Below, one piece after another: positions 6,990 through 14,726 of a stretch of 21,587 nucleotides of DNA (the stretch's first letter is position 1; the number at the start of each line of letters is the position of its first letter). The notes beneath the pieces were generated by a model. The model was given only the letters and a program-made list of their open reading frames with translations. It was not told where the DNA came from and did not search any database. The position numbers and the translations under genes are program-made. The stretch is from a virus: the IMG/VR virus record IMGVR_UViG_3300021964_010927, positions 1 to 21,587 of that record. One strand, given 5' to 3'.

Positions 6990-7511
6990 ATGCCTATTCC
7001 ACATATATCAGACCCGCTTAGGGAAATAATAAGCCGAATAAAAAGAGAAACGGGAGCTAGTGGCAAACTCTACCCGTGTACTTTTAGTAGAGTCCCATTC
7101 AAAAGAGTTGAAGGCGACCAGCAGCTACCAAACATTACTTTGCAGAATTTTTCCGATGAGGATGAGCCATTCATGGCAGGAAGCAAGCAGAACACAGCAT
7201 TGTCGGCAAATGTAGTTAAAACAACACAAACTCTTACTTTTTTGCTTTGTTTTAATATGGATAATGGAATTTATTCTGAAGACGGTGATTCGCAGTTAGG
7301 TCTGATGGATTGGGTCGCTAGATTTAAGGATACGATAGAAATAAATGATGAAGGCTGTCAGGACTTAACTTTGAATGGAACTTGCTTGGAACCGCTTTAT
7401 ACATCCTTACAAAATACAGAACTAGAAGAATTAAGTTGGGTTCTAGAATTTATAGTAACACTTTATCCTAAACCATTAGCTCGCGGCAGTAGAAGCTTGC
7501 CAAGCAGTTAG
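6990..7511 (+). CDS. Tail terminator candidate / minor tail protein, 173 residues
   Basis: The ATG lies one base after the previous stop and is preceded by AAGGGG, one of the clearer ribosome binding sites in the window. The protein is mixed alpha/beta: a short N-terminal helix (DPLREIISRIKRETG), a central beta region (TTQTLTFLLCFNMDNG) and a hydrophobic strand near the end (LSWVLEFIVTLYPKP). Size and position, directly before the tail tube region, fit a tail terminator, the protein that caps the growing tail tube. I see no diagnostic motif, so the role is inferred mostly from gene order. After its stop comes a 72-base gap holding a TTGAC motif. Confidence 0.5.
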   Translation: MPIPHISDPLREIISRIKRETGASGKLYPCTFSRVPFKRVEGDQQLPNITLQNFSDEDEPFMAGSKQNTALSANVVKTTQTLTFLLCFNMDNGIYSEDGDSQLGLMDWVARFKDTIEINDEGCQDLTLNGTCLEPLYTSLQNTELEELSWVLEFIVTLYPKPLARGSRSLPSS

Positions 7512-7530
7512 TAAAATTTTCTAATAAGAG

Positions 7531-7544
7531 TTGACACAAATAGT
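7531..7544 (+). promoter_or_regulatory. TTGAC-N4-ATTGT-like motif, copy 4 (one mismatch)
   Basis: TTGAC, four bases, ATAGT, in the gap between the gene ending at 7511 and the ATG at 7584. TTGACA is a perfect -35-like hexamer, but no good -10 box follows. It stands before the first gene of the tail region. Confidence 0.4.
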
Positions 7545-7583
7545 GCAGACAAGAGAACATTAACAAGTAACAATTGAAAAATC

Positions 7584-8120
7584 ATGGCAACTACAAAAAA
7601 TATTACAATTACTGATTTATTCCCAAGCGCGACAGTTGACGCTACTAGTGGTAGCGAATCTATAACTATCCCGCTTGCTGATTTAAGTTCAGCTACTACT
7701 GGTGGTCTCTCCGCAGCAGAGCTAACTACAGCTAACTCTAATAATGGAGATGGTCGTAAAGTTGGATTTGCATTGATTAGAACAATGGGTAAAGCTCTTG
7801 CTGACATTAAGTCAACATTTGATGCAATTGATAATGCAGTAAAAGCATGGGCTACGGGAACAGATTTTCTAGTAAATGACTACGTAAAAGACTCTAATAA
7901 AATTTTTAAATGTATAACTAACCACACCGCAGGCAGTACATTTGCTTTAGATGCAGCTTATTGGCAGGAGCAAAATTTAACGCAAGAGCCTGATAATTTC
8001 ACGATTACAGAAAATGCGGCAAGATATGCGTCAGGTAGTTTTGGTACATCAACAATTACTCAAATATTTTCAGTTGGTGTTACTTACGAAGGAACTAACG
8101 ATATTAAAAACGAATCTTAA
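7584..8120 (+). CDS. Phage structural protein with embedded carbohydrate-binding-like module
   Basis: A 178-residue protein in three parts. Residues 1-~85 are Ser/Thr-rich and then helical (RKVGFALIRTMGKALADIKS). Residues ~86-131 look like a small carbohydrate-binding module of the CBM5/12 type, with W89, TGTDFLVNDYV, IFKCITNHTAGSTF and a closing AAYW (W127). Residues ~136-178 form a beta-rich end (FTITENAARYAS, QIFSVGVTYEG) that seems to continue the first part, so the module looks inserted into a pre-existing protein. Carbohydrate-binding modules are frequent on phage surface proteins, where they may help attach to host or environmental glycans. The position between neck and tail tube suggests a virion component, perhaps a decoration protein. 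There is no Shine-Dalgarno sequence; a TTGAC motif lies upstream. Confidence 0.75.
   Translation: MATTKNITITDLFPSATVDATSGSESITIPLADLSSATTGGLSAAELTTANSNNGDGRKVGFALIRTMGKALADIKSTFDAIDNAVKAWATGTDFLVNDYVKDSNKIFKCITNHTAGSTFALDAAYWQEQNLTQEPDNFTITENAARYASGSFGTSTITQIFSVGVTYEGTNDIKNES
7839..7976 (+). other. Carbohydrate-binding-like module (CBM5/12 type) inside the 7584 gene
   Basis: Encodes residues ~86-131. The pattern is W..GT.(Y/F)..(G/N)DYV....K.(Y/F)KC...HTA...F..DAAYW, close to the small chitin-binding-like modules often seen in phage tail proteins. Aromatic residues W89, Y100, F108 and W127 are the likely core or binding positions. Confidence 0.65.
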
Positions 8121-8140
8121 AAAAATAGAGGAAATCAATC

Positions 8141-8497
8141 ATGGCATGTACAATTAATGTAATTTCAAATTTATTCGGAAATGATGACTGGGGTATCGGT
8201 GCTGACGAAGCTGGCTTCAAGGCAATGACCTCTGTTAGTGTTACTGAAAGAGCAGAGAAAGCTGAAGGTAAAGATTCAAAAGGATGTGTGGTAGCTATAG
8301 CTTACTACAACAAAACATCTGAAGTAAGTCTCGAAGGAATTGGAGACAATAGAAAGTCGGCAGGAGATGTTCTTTCATTAACTTCTGTTAATGTTGATAA
8401 CGGAACAGTATACTGCGAAGAAAGCTCTATTGAGTACTCAAATGAGGATTGGGTAAAAACCACCCTTAAGGGAGTAGCTTACGAAAATATAGCTTAA
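8141..8497 (+). CDS. Tail tube protein candidate, 118 residues
   Basis: A small, probably all-beta protein preceded by a good ribosome binding site (AGAGGA, about ten bases before the ATG). Segments such as NKTSEVSLEGIGD and WVKTTLKGVAYENI resemble the alternating strands of phage tail tube proteins, which stack as hexamers to form the tail lumen. It stands directly before the tail assembly chaperones and the tape measure gene, where the tube gene is expected. Most tail tube proteins are longer (about 140-250 residues), so this would be a minimal version. The 7584 product is the other candidate for a major tail protein. Confidence 0.5.
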   Translation: MACTINVISNLFGNDDWGIGADEAGFKAMTSVSVTERAEKAEGKDSKGCVVAIAYYNKTSEVSLEGIGDNRKSAGDVLSLTSVNVDNGTVYCEESSIEYSNEDWVKTTLKGVAYENIA

Positions 8498-8511
8498 CTT
8501 TAAATTAAACA

Positions 8512-8528
8512 GCACCCTTTCGTGGTGC
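8512..8528 (+). other. Small hairpin after the tail tube candidate
   Basis: GCACC (8512-8516) pairs with GGTGC (8524-8528) around a 7-base loop, 14 bases after the stop. No T-run follows, so it is not a typical terminator. It may protect the upstream mRNA end or be chance. Confidence 0.3.
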
Positions 8529-8543
8529 ATATGAACCTTCTTT

Positions 8544-8993
8544 ATGGAGCAAGAAAATATTTCAAATTTAGATGAAAGAGTCATTCGCAAGGGTGACTCT
8601 TTCTTTCGTACAAAGAACACAGACTTAGCGGTATTGCTTTTAACTATAGGCGTAAAGCCATTCAAGAGTAACCCAATAGTTAGGTCTGTAGATGCAGATG
8701 GTAAGGAAGACTTGTTCTTCAACCTTGAGACGCACAATAACGATGGGACAATAAATTGCCAGCAAGTATTAAGTGATTGGAAAAGAGGGACTGCATATAT
8801 AGAGGAGAACCCTAATGACCCAATAGCCGTTGCAATGGCTACAATATTGAACAGGAAGCATTTCATGGAAGTCATTAAGACCAAGAAGAGAACTTTTGAA
8901 TACAAGTTAGATGATGGCCCGACAGTTTTTGTAACAGAAGGAACAAAAAAACAAAAAATATTAGAAAAAAAATACGGAAAAAATAAAAAATGA
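8544..8993 (+). CDS. Hypothetical tail-region protein, 149 residues
   Basis: I do not recognise a named family. The N-terminus is helical (LAVLLLTIGVKPF), followed by an acidic, polar centre and a helix-rich part (DPIAVAMATILNRKHFMEVI). The last 15 residues are very Lys-rich. It lies between the tail tube candidate and the gpG-like chaperone, and its stop overlaps the next ATG by four bases (ATGA), so translation is probably coupled. A role in tail assembly is likely from position alone. No Shine-Dalgarno sequence precedes the ATG. Confidence 0.7.
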   Translation: MEQENISNLDERVIRKGDSFFRTKNTDLAVLLLTIGVKPFKSNPIVRSVDADGKEDLFFNLETHNNDGTINCQQVLSDWKRGTAYIEENPNDPIAVAMATILNRKHFMEVIKTKKRTFEYKLDDGPTVFVTEGTKKQKILEKKYGKNKK

Positions 8994-9475
8994 GCGAAGA
9001 TAAAAATACAAATAGCGAAGAAGAAGAACTAGAGGAAATTCTTGAGATTGCATCAGCAGGAGCTAAAAAGAATGACAAGAATGTAAAGGATGCATTATTG
9101 GGCGGTGGCACTGTTTTTAAAGGTGTAAAACTTAGACCAGTAACGCTATCAAGTTTAGCCATATTGGAAAAACTAGGCTCATCTTTAATTACTGGAGAGG
9201 AAAACGGTAATCATGTAATGGAAGCATTGATATTCCTTTGGGTTCAATCCGAAGACCAAGCAATTGTTAGGGCGGCTACGTTAACTTCTGAATTGGATGA
9301 TAAGGCAAATGTGACAGCAAAAGCCTTAGAGCTTGGAGAGCGCCTAGGAATAAGTGATATGCAGGAGTTAGTAGACTGCATGACAACAATGATGTCAGAT
9401 GCCACATCTACTAAGGTGGAAGCTATACCAAGTGAAGAAGCAAAAAAACATAACGCTAAATCAAAAAACAAGTAG
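8990..9475 (+). CDS. Tail assembly chaperone, gpG-like (unshifted product)
   Basis: Predicted chaperone that binds the tape measure protein during tail assembly, like lambda gpG. The N-terminus is acidic (EEEELEEILEIAS), followed by LRPVTLSSLAILEKLGSSL, a helical core and a Lys-rich end. It lies directly upstream of the tape measure gene, as expected. The last codons contain the slippery heptamer A AAA AAC (9463-9469), followed by AAG and the TAG stop. Most ribosomes would end here, giving 161 residues, while some shift back one base to make the longer gpGT-like protein. It overlaps the previous gene by four bases. Confidence 0.75.
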   Translation: MSEDKNTNSEEEELEEILEIASAGAKKNDKNVKDALLGGGTVFKGVKLRPVTLSSLAILEKLGSSLITGEENGNHVMEALIFLWVQSEDQAIVRAATLTSELDDKANVTAKALELGERLGISDMQELVDCMTTMMSDATSTKVEAIPSEEAKKHNAKSKNK

Positions 9476-9696
9476 AGCCTCCATTTATGATTTCGCTACT
9501 CGGCACTGTGGCGAAAGAAAGTGGAATAAAGGCTCAGGAAATATTTTGGGAGATGCCATTAATCGTAGTTTATGCGTGGGAACATTATTCCTATCGTGTC
9601 AACGGAATTGACACTAAATCAATATATGAAGATAATAATATGGGGATTGCAGGCTCAGGGGGAGCAATGCTAGACGCACTTTCAAAAATGGATTAA
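8990..9696 (+). CDS. Tail assembly chaperone gpGT-like fusion made by -1 frameshift
   Basis: Inferred product of a -1 shift at 9463-9469: 160 residues of the gpG-like protein (8990-9469), then re-reading from 9469 in the -1 frame for 75 more residues, about 235 in total. The joined T part starts QVEPPFMISLLGTV and contains IFWEMPLIVVYAWEHYSYRVNG, a tryptophan-rich pattern usual in gpT-type domains. The -1 frame is closed by stops at 9433, 9451 and 9457 but open from 9460 to 9696, so only the 9463 site can join the two. The stop is one base before the tape measure ATG. In lambda the GT form links chaperones to the tail tube. The T part could also start alone at ATG 9487, but it has no Shine-Dalgarno sequence and the shift explains the layout better. 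Confidence 0.8.
9463..9469 (+). promoter_or_regulatory. Slippery heptamer for -1 programmed frameshift
   Basis: A AAA AAC in the zero frame (tcA AAA AAC AAG TAG), of the X XXY YYZ form known from phage tail chaperones. It sits six bases before the zero-frame stop and inside the only stretch where both frames are open. Confidence 0.85.
9475..9535 (+). promoter_or_regulatory. Possible frameshift-stimulating RNA structure
   Basis: An outer stem GAGCCT (9475-9480) with AGGCTC (9530-9535) encloses an inner hairpin TTTCGCTAC (9491-9499) with GTGGCGAAA (9508-9516), nine pairs including one G-U. The outer stem starts five bases after the slippery heptamer, a usual spacer length. It was found by eye and not scored by folding. 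Confidence 0.5.
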
Positions 9697-9697
9697 A

Positions 9698-12600
9698 ATG
9701 GCAAGCACTAAACATGTAGTACAGTTCAAGGGCGAGGACGCTAACCTGAGGTCTGTATTCAGGAAGATTTCCAATGACCTTCGGGGAATAAGAAGAGATA
9801 GTGGTACATCTCTTGACCCGTGGAACAGGAAGTCTTTAATTGCCGCGCAAAATGCCAGAAGAGTATCTAGGCAATTGCAAGCCATGAGGAATAGGGCGAT
9901 TTCCCTCAGGTCAACATTTAGTAGATTAGTAACCGCAATGGCTGGAGTCGGAACTACTATTGTCCTGATGAGAACTGCCGCTCATACTGTAGTAAGATTC
10001 GAAAAAGCTATGGGTGAAGTTCTGGCAATTACTAGAGCCACAACTTCTCAATTTGCAATAATGCGAGCAGAAGCTCAAAAGCTTGGTGCTACCACTATGT
10101 TTACAGCATCACAAGCGGCTGAAGGATTGAAATTCCTTGCAATGGCAGGATTCTCTGCTGGGCAAGCAACGAAATCCTTAAGAGCAACTTTAAATTTGGC
10201 GCAAGCTGGAGCTATGGATTTAGGAACGGCTGCAGACATTGCATCTAATATTTTAACTGCATTCAGAATAAACGCAGAAGGCTTAAATGATGTAGTTGAT
10301 GATTTAGCCACAGTAGCATCTAGGTCAAATACAAGCGTTGTGCAGTTAGGCGATGCAATGAAATATGTTTCTGCATCTGCAAGTTCTTATGGAATATCCT
10401 TACAGGAGACATCCGCTGCTATTGGTGTGCTATCTGACGCAGGCATGCAAGCAAGTATGGCTGGTACGGGATTGAGGCAAGTATTTATTAGAATTGCTGG
10501 TCAATCAGCGGCTATGAGACAGGGAATGGCAGCCCTAGGCATAACTTTTGCGGAAATAAATCCTGAGGTTAATTCTTTACAGCAAATATTAGAGCGATTC
10601 GCACAGACTAGCGTGACTGCCACGCAAGTAAGTGCCATGTTTGGGGCTAGAGCTGCAAATGCATTCAATATTTTGATGCAAGGCAGAGAAAAAGTAAGGT
10701 CTCTAACAAACGAGATGGCTAACAACTCAGGCAGAGCGCAGGAAATGGCTGATGTAATGGGCAATACATTGTATGGTCAATTAAAGAAAGTTCAGTCTGC
10801 GTATGAGGATTTCTTTCAAACTTTATTTCAAACTGGAGAAGTATCAAATACAATAAGGGAAGCCCTTGAGCTAGTTTCGGGAGTTTTAAACCAAGTATCT
10901 GGAAAACTTGCAATATTTGAAGATGATTCAGTAACTGGGTGGGGTGAACAAGTATCTGAAACTTATCAAAAAGTTCAGACTTTTATAGAGTCTGCTACTA
11001 GACTAGCAGAAACTTTAGCAAAAGTGGCTATTGCTTTCATAAGCATAAAACTCATTTCTTTTTCCGCTGGAATAATTGGAATGTTAAAGCCAATAGGAGC
11101 ATTCTCACTGCAAATACTAACAGCGGTTGGTCAATTAGGTGTATTTTCGGCAAGAGCGGCAACTGCTGGTTTATCTTCAAAAAAGCTCTCAGGCTCTATA
11201 GCAGTAACTACTGCTACAATCAAAAAGAATGTTAGCGCTGTTGCTACTTCTCGTATGTCACTTCTTAAGTTAAGAATATCAAAAACTCAACTGAGAATAG
11301 CTAACACTTTACTTGGTGGTTCATTTACAAAATTAAGAAGTAGTATCCAAAGAGGCAATATGTCTCTTGGAACGAATCGAATTCAAACTACTTTAGCTAG
11401 CTTAGGAATGAAATCATTTAGCATTGCCACCAGAGGTGCGGCAATAGCTGTCACAGGATTAAGAACAGCAATACAGGCCTTGAAGTATATTATTGGTTCA
11501 ATACTAGGCCCATTGGTAGTCCTAATGGTAATAATAGACATGATTGTATTAGCATGGGATTTCTTTGGTTCATCCGCAGAAGATGGAGCGATGGCAGCTC
11601 AAAGAGCAGTTCAGCAACTAACTGATGAAGTAGAAGCATTAAAAAGAAATCTAGATAAAGCGGAATTTGCCATAGACATAGAAAAAAATGAAAGAGGTAA
11701 ATACACAGAAAAGTCAGATGATGGAGTAAAAAGGTTTCAAGGCGTAGAAATTAAAGCAATCAAAGATGTAAGCAACTTGATGGAATATCATGCTTTGCTT
11801 GGTTTAGTTGATGAAGAGCTACATAAAGCCGCGCGTACCGCAGAAAATTTGGAAGATGCAATAAGCCTTGCTAATTCGCAAGGAGACGATGGTGCGGTAT
11901 CAGCCCTACAAGCTCAAAAAGTAGAAATAAATGAAGTTATTTCAAAACTGGAGGAGAAGAAATCCACTCTAGAAGGAATGGAAGGTTACGTTAAACAACA
12001 AGTAGCTGCCGTAAAATTAAAAAGTGCAGTTGATGCTTTAGCGGAAGCAACAAGAAAATATAATTCCATAGCCGAAGGTGAAGAAACTATAAATAATTAC
12101 CTTAGGCAGAAAAATATTGTAGACCAATTACGCCTATCCATAGCCGACTTAAATGACGAAGAAAGAAAAAGAGAAACTAGAGAGGCTGACCAAGAAGTAG
12201 CGAAAGCTAAATCTGATTTACGAAAAACCCTTGATGACCCAGACGCAGATGACAAAACAAAGCAAAGAGCAAGAAATGCATTAAATAGAGCAGAAGGGAA
12301 AAGGCGTTTGCTCAATTTTTCCGATAATGTAACAGGGGTGGATAGAGGAGATAGAGAAACTAGAGCTAGAGCAGAATTATCATCAGACCAACTTGGGCTA
12401 TTAGCAGGAAAAAGTGAAGAGCTGCAGGAGTTAAGAATGAAAATAGCTCTAGATAAACCAGAAGATGCGATTGATGTATTAGAGCGCGTAAAGAAACTGC
12501 GAGAAGAGTTAAGCGAAGCTGGCATTACAACAATAACAAAAGAAGATACTGACACTAGTGAGGGAATGCTTAAGGCTATTAAAACAACTCAAAATTTACT

Positions 12601-14725
12601 AGACCTTCAGGTTGAACTTAATGAAGCATTAAGGGCTGAAGAAATAGCGAGAAAGGCAAACGATGCAGCCGCTGCAGGCGAATCAACAGACAATTTTGAT
12701 TCTCAACTAGAAAATATGGGTAAACAAAAAGAGTTGCGTGAACGTGCAAGGGCAAGACGTGACTTGAACTCAAATTTTGCGGAAGAGTCTAGAGTTGGGA
12801 CTGATATTCTTGGAAATAGATTGCAATCAGATAAAGGCGACCAAAGGAATATAAATGCTTTAGCTGAATTTTCTGGAGGTTTCCTAGGTGAAAATTTCTC
12901 CATAAGCTCAGGAGGATTTGACCAAAATATAGATAAAATATCAGAAGCCTTTAAGAAAATTTCAATGGAATATACTAACCGACTTAATGAAAAGTTGGGT
13001 AATATTGATGCCGAAATAACAGGCTTGGAGCAAAAAAGACTTGAACTGCAAGACCAAAAAATAAACACCCAAGACCCAGAAACCATAGAAGGGCTTGAAG
13101 CTACAATATCTGGTTTATCACGTGATATAGAAAATGCATTAGAAAGAAGAAAAGGTGTATCTGGTATAAAAGTAGGTGGTAATGCGGATGGTGAGAGCGA
13201 AAGAAGTACTGTTCGGTTATTTGCAGCATTTCAACAAATGTTTCAAGGCACTGGAATAATGAATACTGAAATCCAAGGAGAGAATAAAATAGGAGGTAGA
13301 AGAACATTAAAGGATATTACTCCTGAGGATATAGCAAATTCTACTGACGCGCAAAGAGTACAGCTTGAAATTCAATTAATGGAAGCAGGCAAGGCAATAT
13401 TTAGAAAAAGAAGAGAAGATTTAGAAGCAGATAAAAATGCTGAAGAGTTTCAGGAAACAGCAGAAAAAGCAACTGTTTCCAAAAATGCTGAACAAATTGT
13501 AAAAGAAATTGCATATCAAGTAGAACTTCAAAAAACAAATGAGCTAGAAGCTCAAAAATTAGAAATCCAAAAACAGCAAGTAGCTTTAAATCAATTAAAC
13601 GAAGAGAAAGCAGACCTTATATCTGTACAACCATTTTTAACTACTGATGAGGAGAAGACTGAGAACAAAGCAAGGATAGCAGATGTAGATGCGCGAGCAG
13701 GGGTAATAAAAGGTGACATTTCCGAAATGCAAGCAAACAAAAGTGCTAGAGACGCATCTAGGGATAATAGCCTAAAGGAAATGGCGGAAAGAATTACTGA
13801 CGCCATATTAGCAATTAGAGGAAAAAATATTACTGAGCAAGATAAGCAAACACAAATAAATGCAGTTATTGCACAGGAAAAAGAGACAATGCAAAACAAT
13901 GCATTGGAAGCTGGTGGTCGAGCAGAGGAAGCAAAGGAATCAGAAAATGCAGTTGCTGAAGCAAAAGCTGGTCAAAAAGGTGATAAAATGCGAAGCGACT
14001 TTGAAAAGAAGGAGAGAGACGCGCGCGCACAAGAAGCCGTAAAATTGGCAAAAGATGCCGAAAAGGATAAAACCACAGGTAAGGCAGGTGTCTCTAGTTT
14101 GGCAGCTATTGGCGGAGGCGGTGGAGTTGGAGGAGGAAGCGTGCAAGACCAGCAATTAGCTGTTCAACAAAAAACAAGAGATGTTTTAGTTAGCATGCTT
14201 AAAGTCTTAGAAACACCTGAGGGATTTGAAGGAAAAAAAGATGCTTTAGCTCAAATGGAAAAAAAGCTTACGAAGGACGAAAAGCAGGCAATGAATGCTG
14301 AGTTCACTAAGTTAGTTCAAGCCGCAAGAGCAACAAAAGACCCGCAGAAAAAAGCCGAACTCAGGCAACAAGCTCAAGGCGTATTAGATGGTTTTGGAAA
14401 AATAGCTGAAAAAAGAAATTTTGCACCAGAAGGACAGGAAGCAGGAGGTGCTGGCGGAGCGATGGCTGGTGCAGTAGGAGTTAGAGCAAATATGTTCGGA
14501 GGTGACCCTATGGCAAAGCAAGCCATAATTGCAGCTAGAGGAAAGATTGGATTTAATCAAGGTGGAGCAATTGGAGTTGCGCCTGCTATATTAGCTCAAG
14601 CACAGCAACAAGGTGTAAAAACTAAAACAATGGAAAAAATGCTTGATATTATAGCCACAAACACAAGCTCATTAAAAAATGCAGGAGGTGTAGTAGTAGT
14701 ACCCGCAGGCGGAGGCGTAGCTTAA
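9698..14725 (+). CDS. Tape measure protein (TP901-type N-terminal domain), 1675 residues
   Basis: Sets tail length and is carried in the tail tube lumen until DNA ejection. Residues ~95-390 match the conserved TP901-type core: FEKAMGEVLAITRATTSQF, AQKLGATTMFTASQAAEGL, FLAMAGFSAGQ, GTAADIASNILTAF, VGQ-like YVSASASSYGISLQETSAA and GMQASMAGTGLRQ. Hydrophobic segments that may enter membrane lie at about 441-485 and 597-623 (YIIGSILGPLVVLMVIIDM). From ~630 to ~1470 the protein is charged and coiled-coil-like, rich in Ala, Glu, Lys and Gln. A Gly-rich hinge (GGGGGVGGGS) and a Gly/Val-rich end follow. By the usual rule of about 1.5 angstrom per residue the tail would be near 250 nm. No lysozyme or peptidase motif is evident. 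Confidence 0.92.
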   Translation: MASTKHVVQFKGEDANLRSVFRKISNDLRGIRRDSGTSLDPWNRKSLIAAQNARRVSRQLQAMRNRAISLRSTFSRLVTAMAGVGTTIVLMRTAAHTVVRFEKAMGEVLAITRATTSQFAIMRAEAQKLGATTMFTASQAAEGLKFLAMAGFSAGQATKSLRATLNLAQAGAMDLGTAADIASNILTAFRINAEGLNDVVDDLATVASRSNTSVVQLGDAMKYVSASASSYGISLQETSAAIGVLSDAGMQASMAGTGLRQVFIRIAGQSAAMRQGMAALGITFAEINPEVNSLQQILERFAQTSVTATQVSAMFGARAANAFNILMQGREKVRSLTNEMANNSGRAQEMADVMGNTLYGQLKKVQSAYEDFFQTLFQTGEVSNTIREALELVSGVLNQVSGKLAIFEDDSVTGWGEQVSETYQKVQTFIESATRLAETLAKVAIAFISIKLISFSAGIIGMLKPIGAFSLQILTAVGQLGVFSARAATAGLSSKKLSGSIAVTTATIKKNVSAVATSRMSLLKLRISKTQLRIANTLLGGSFTKLRSSIQRGNMSLGTNRIQTTLASLGMKSFSIATRGAAIAVTGLRTAIQALKYIIGSILGPLVVLMVIIDMIVLAWDFFGSSAEDGAMAAQRAVQQLTDEVEALKRNLDKAEFAIDIEKNERGKYTEKSDDGVKRFQGVEIKAIKDVSNLMEYHALLGLVDEELHKAARTAENLEDAISLANSQGDDGAVSALQAQKVEINEVISKLEEKKSTLEGMEGYVKQQVAAVKLKSAVDALAEATRKYNSIAEGEETINNYLRQKNIVDQLRLSIADLNDEERKRETREADQEVAKAKSDLRKTLDDPDADDKTKQRARNALNRAEGKRRLLNFSDNVTGVDRGDRETRARAELSSDQLGLLAGKSEELQELRMKIALDKPEDAIDVLERVKKLREELSEAGITTITKEDTDTSEGMLKAIKTTQNLLDLQVELNEALRAEEIARKANDAAAAGESTDNFDSQLENMGKQKELRERARARRDLNSNFAEESRVGTDILGNRLQSDKGDQRNINALAEFSGGFLGENFSISSGGFDQNIDKISEAFKKISMEYTNRLNEKLGNIDAEITGLEQKRLELQDQKINTQDPETIEGLEATISGLSRDIENALERRKGVSGIKVGGNADGESERSTVRLFAAFQQMFQGTGIMNTEIQGENKIGGRRTLKDITPEDIANSTDAQRVQLEIQLMEAGKAIFRKRREDLEADKNAEEFQETAEKATVSKNAEQIVKEIAYQVELQKTNELEAQKLEIQKQQVALNQLNEEKADLISVQPFLTTDEEKTENKARIADVDARAGVIKGDISEMQANKSARDASRDNSLKEMAERITDAILAIRGKNITEQDKQTQINAVIAQEKETMQNNALEAGGRAEEAKESENAVAEAKAGQKGDKMRSDFEKKERDARAQEAVKLAKDAEKDKTTGKAGVSSLAAIGGGGGVGGGSVQDQQLAVQQKTRDVLVSMLKVLETPEGFEGKKDALAQMEKKLTKDEKQAMNAEFTKLVQAARATKDPQKKAELRQQAQGVLDGFGKIAEKRNFAPEGQEAGGAGGAMAGAVGVRANMFGGDPMAKQAIIAARGKIGFNQGGAIGVAPAILAQAQQQGVKTKTMEKMLDIIATNTSSLKNAGGVVVVPAGGGVA

Positions 14726-14726
14726 T

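Noticed and set aside
9442-9448. A AAA AAA, an earlier slippery-looking heptamer in the gpG-like gene
   Set aside because: A -1 shift there would meet a stop at 9451 at once, so it cannot give the fusion.
9399-9611. 70-residue frame overlapping both chaperone parts
   Set aside because: It overlaps both the gpG-like end and the T part, each of which has a better explanation through the -1 frameshift.
12097-12555. 152-residue minus-strand open frame inside the tape measure gene
   Set aside because: Ser/Phe/Leu-rich complement of a coiled-coil coding region; fully within a well-supported gene on the + strand.
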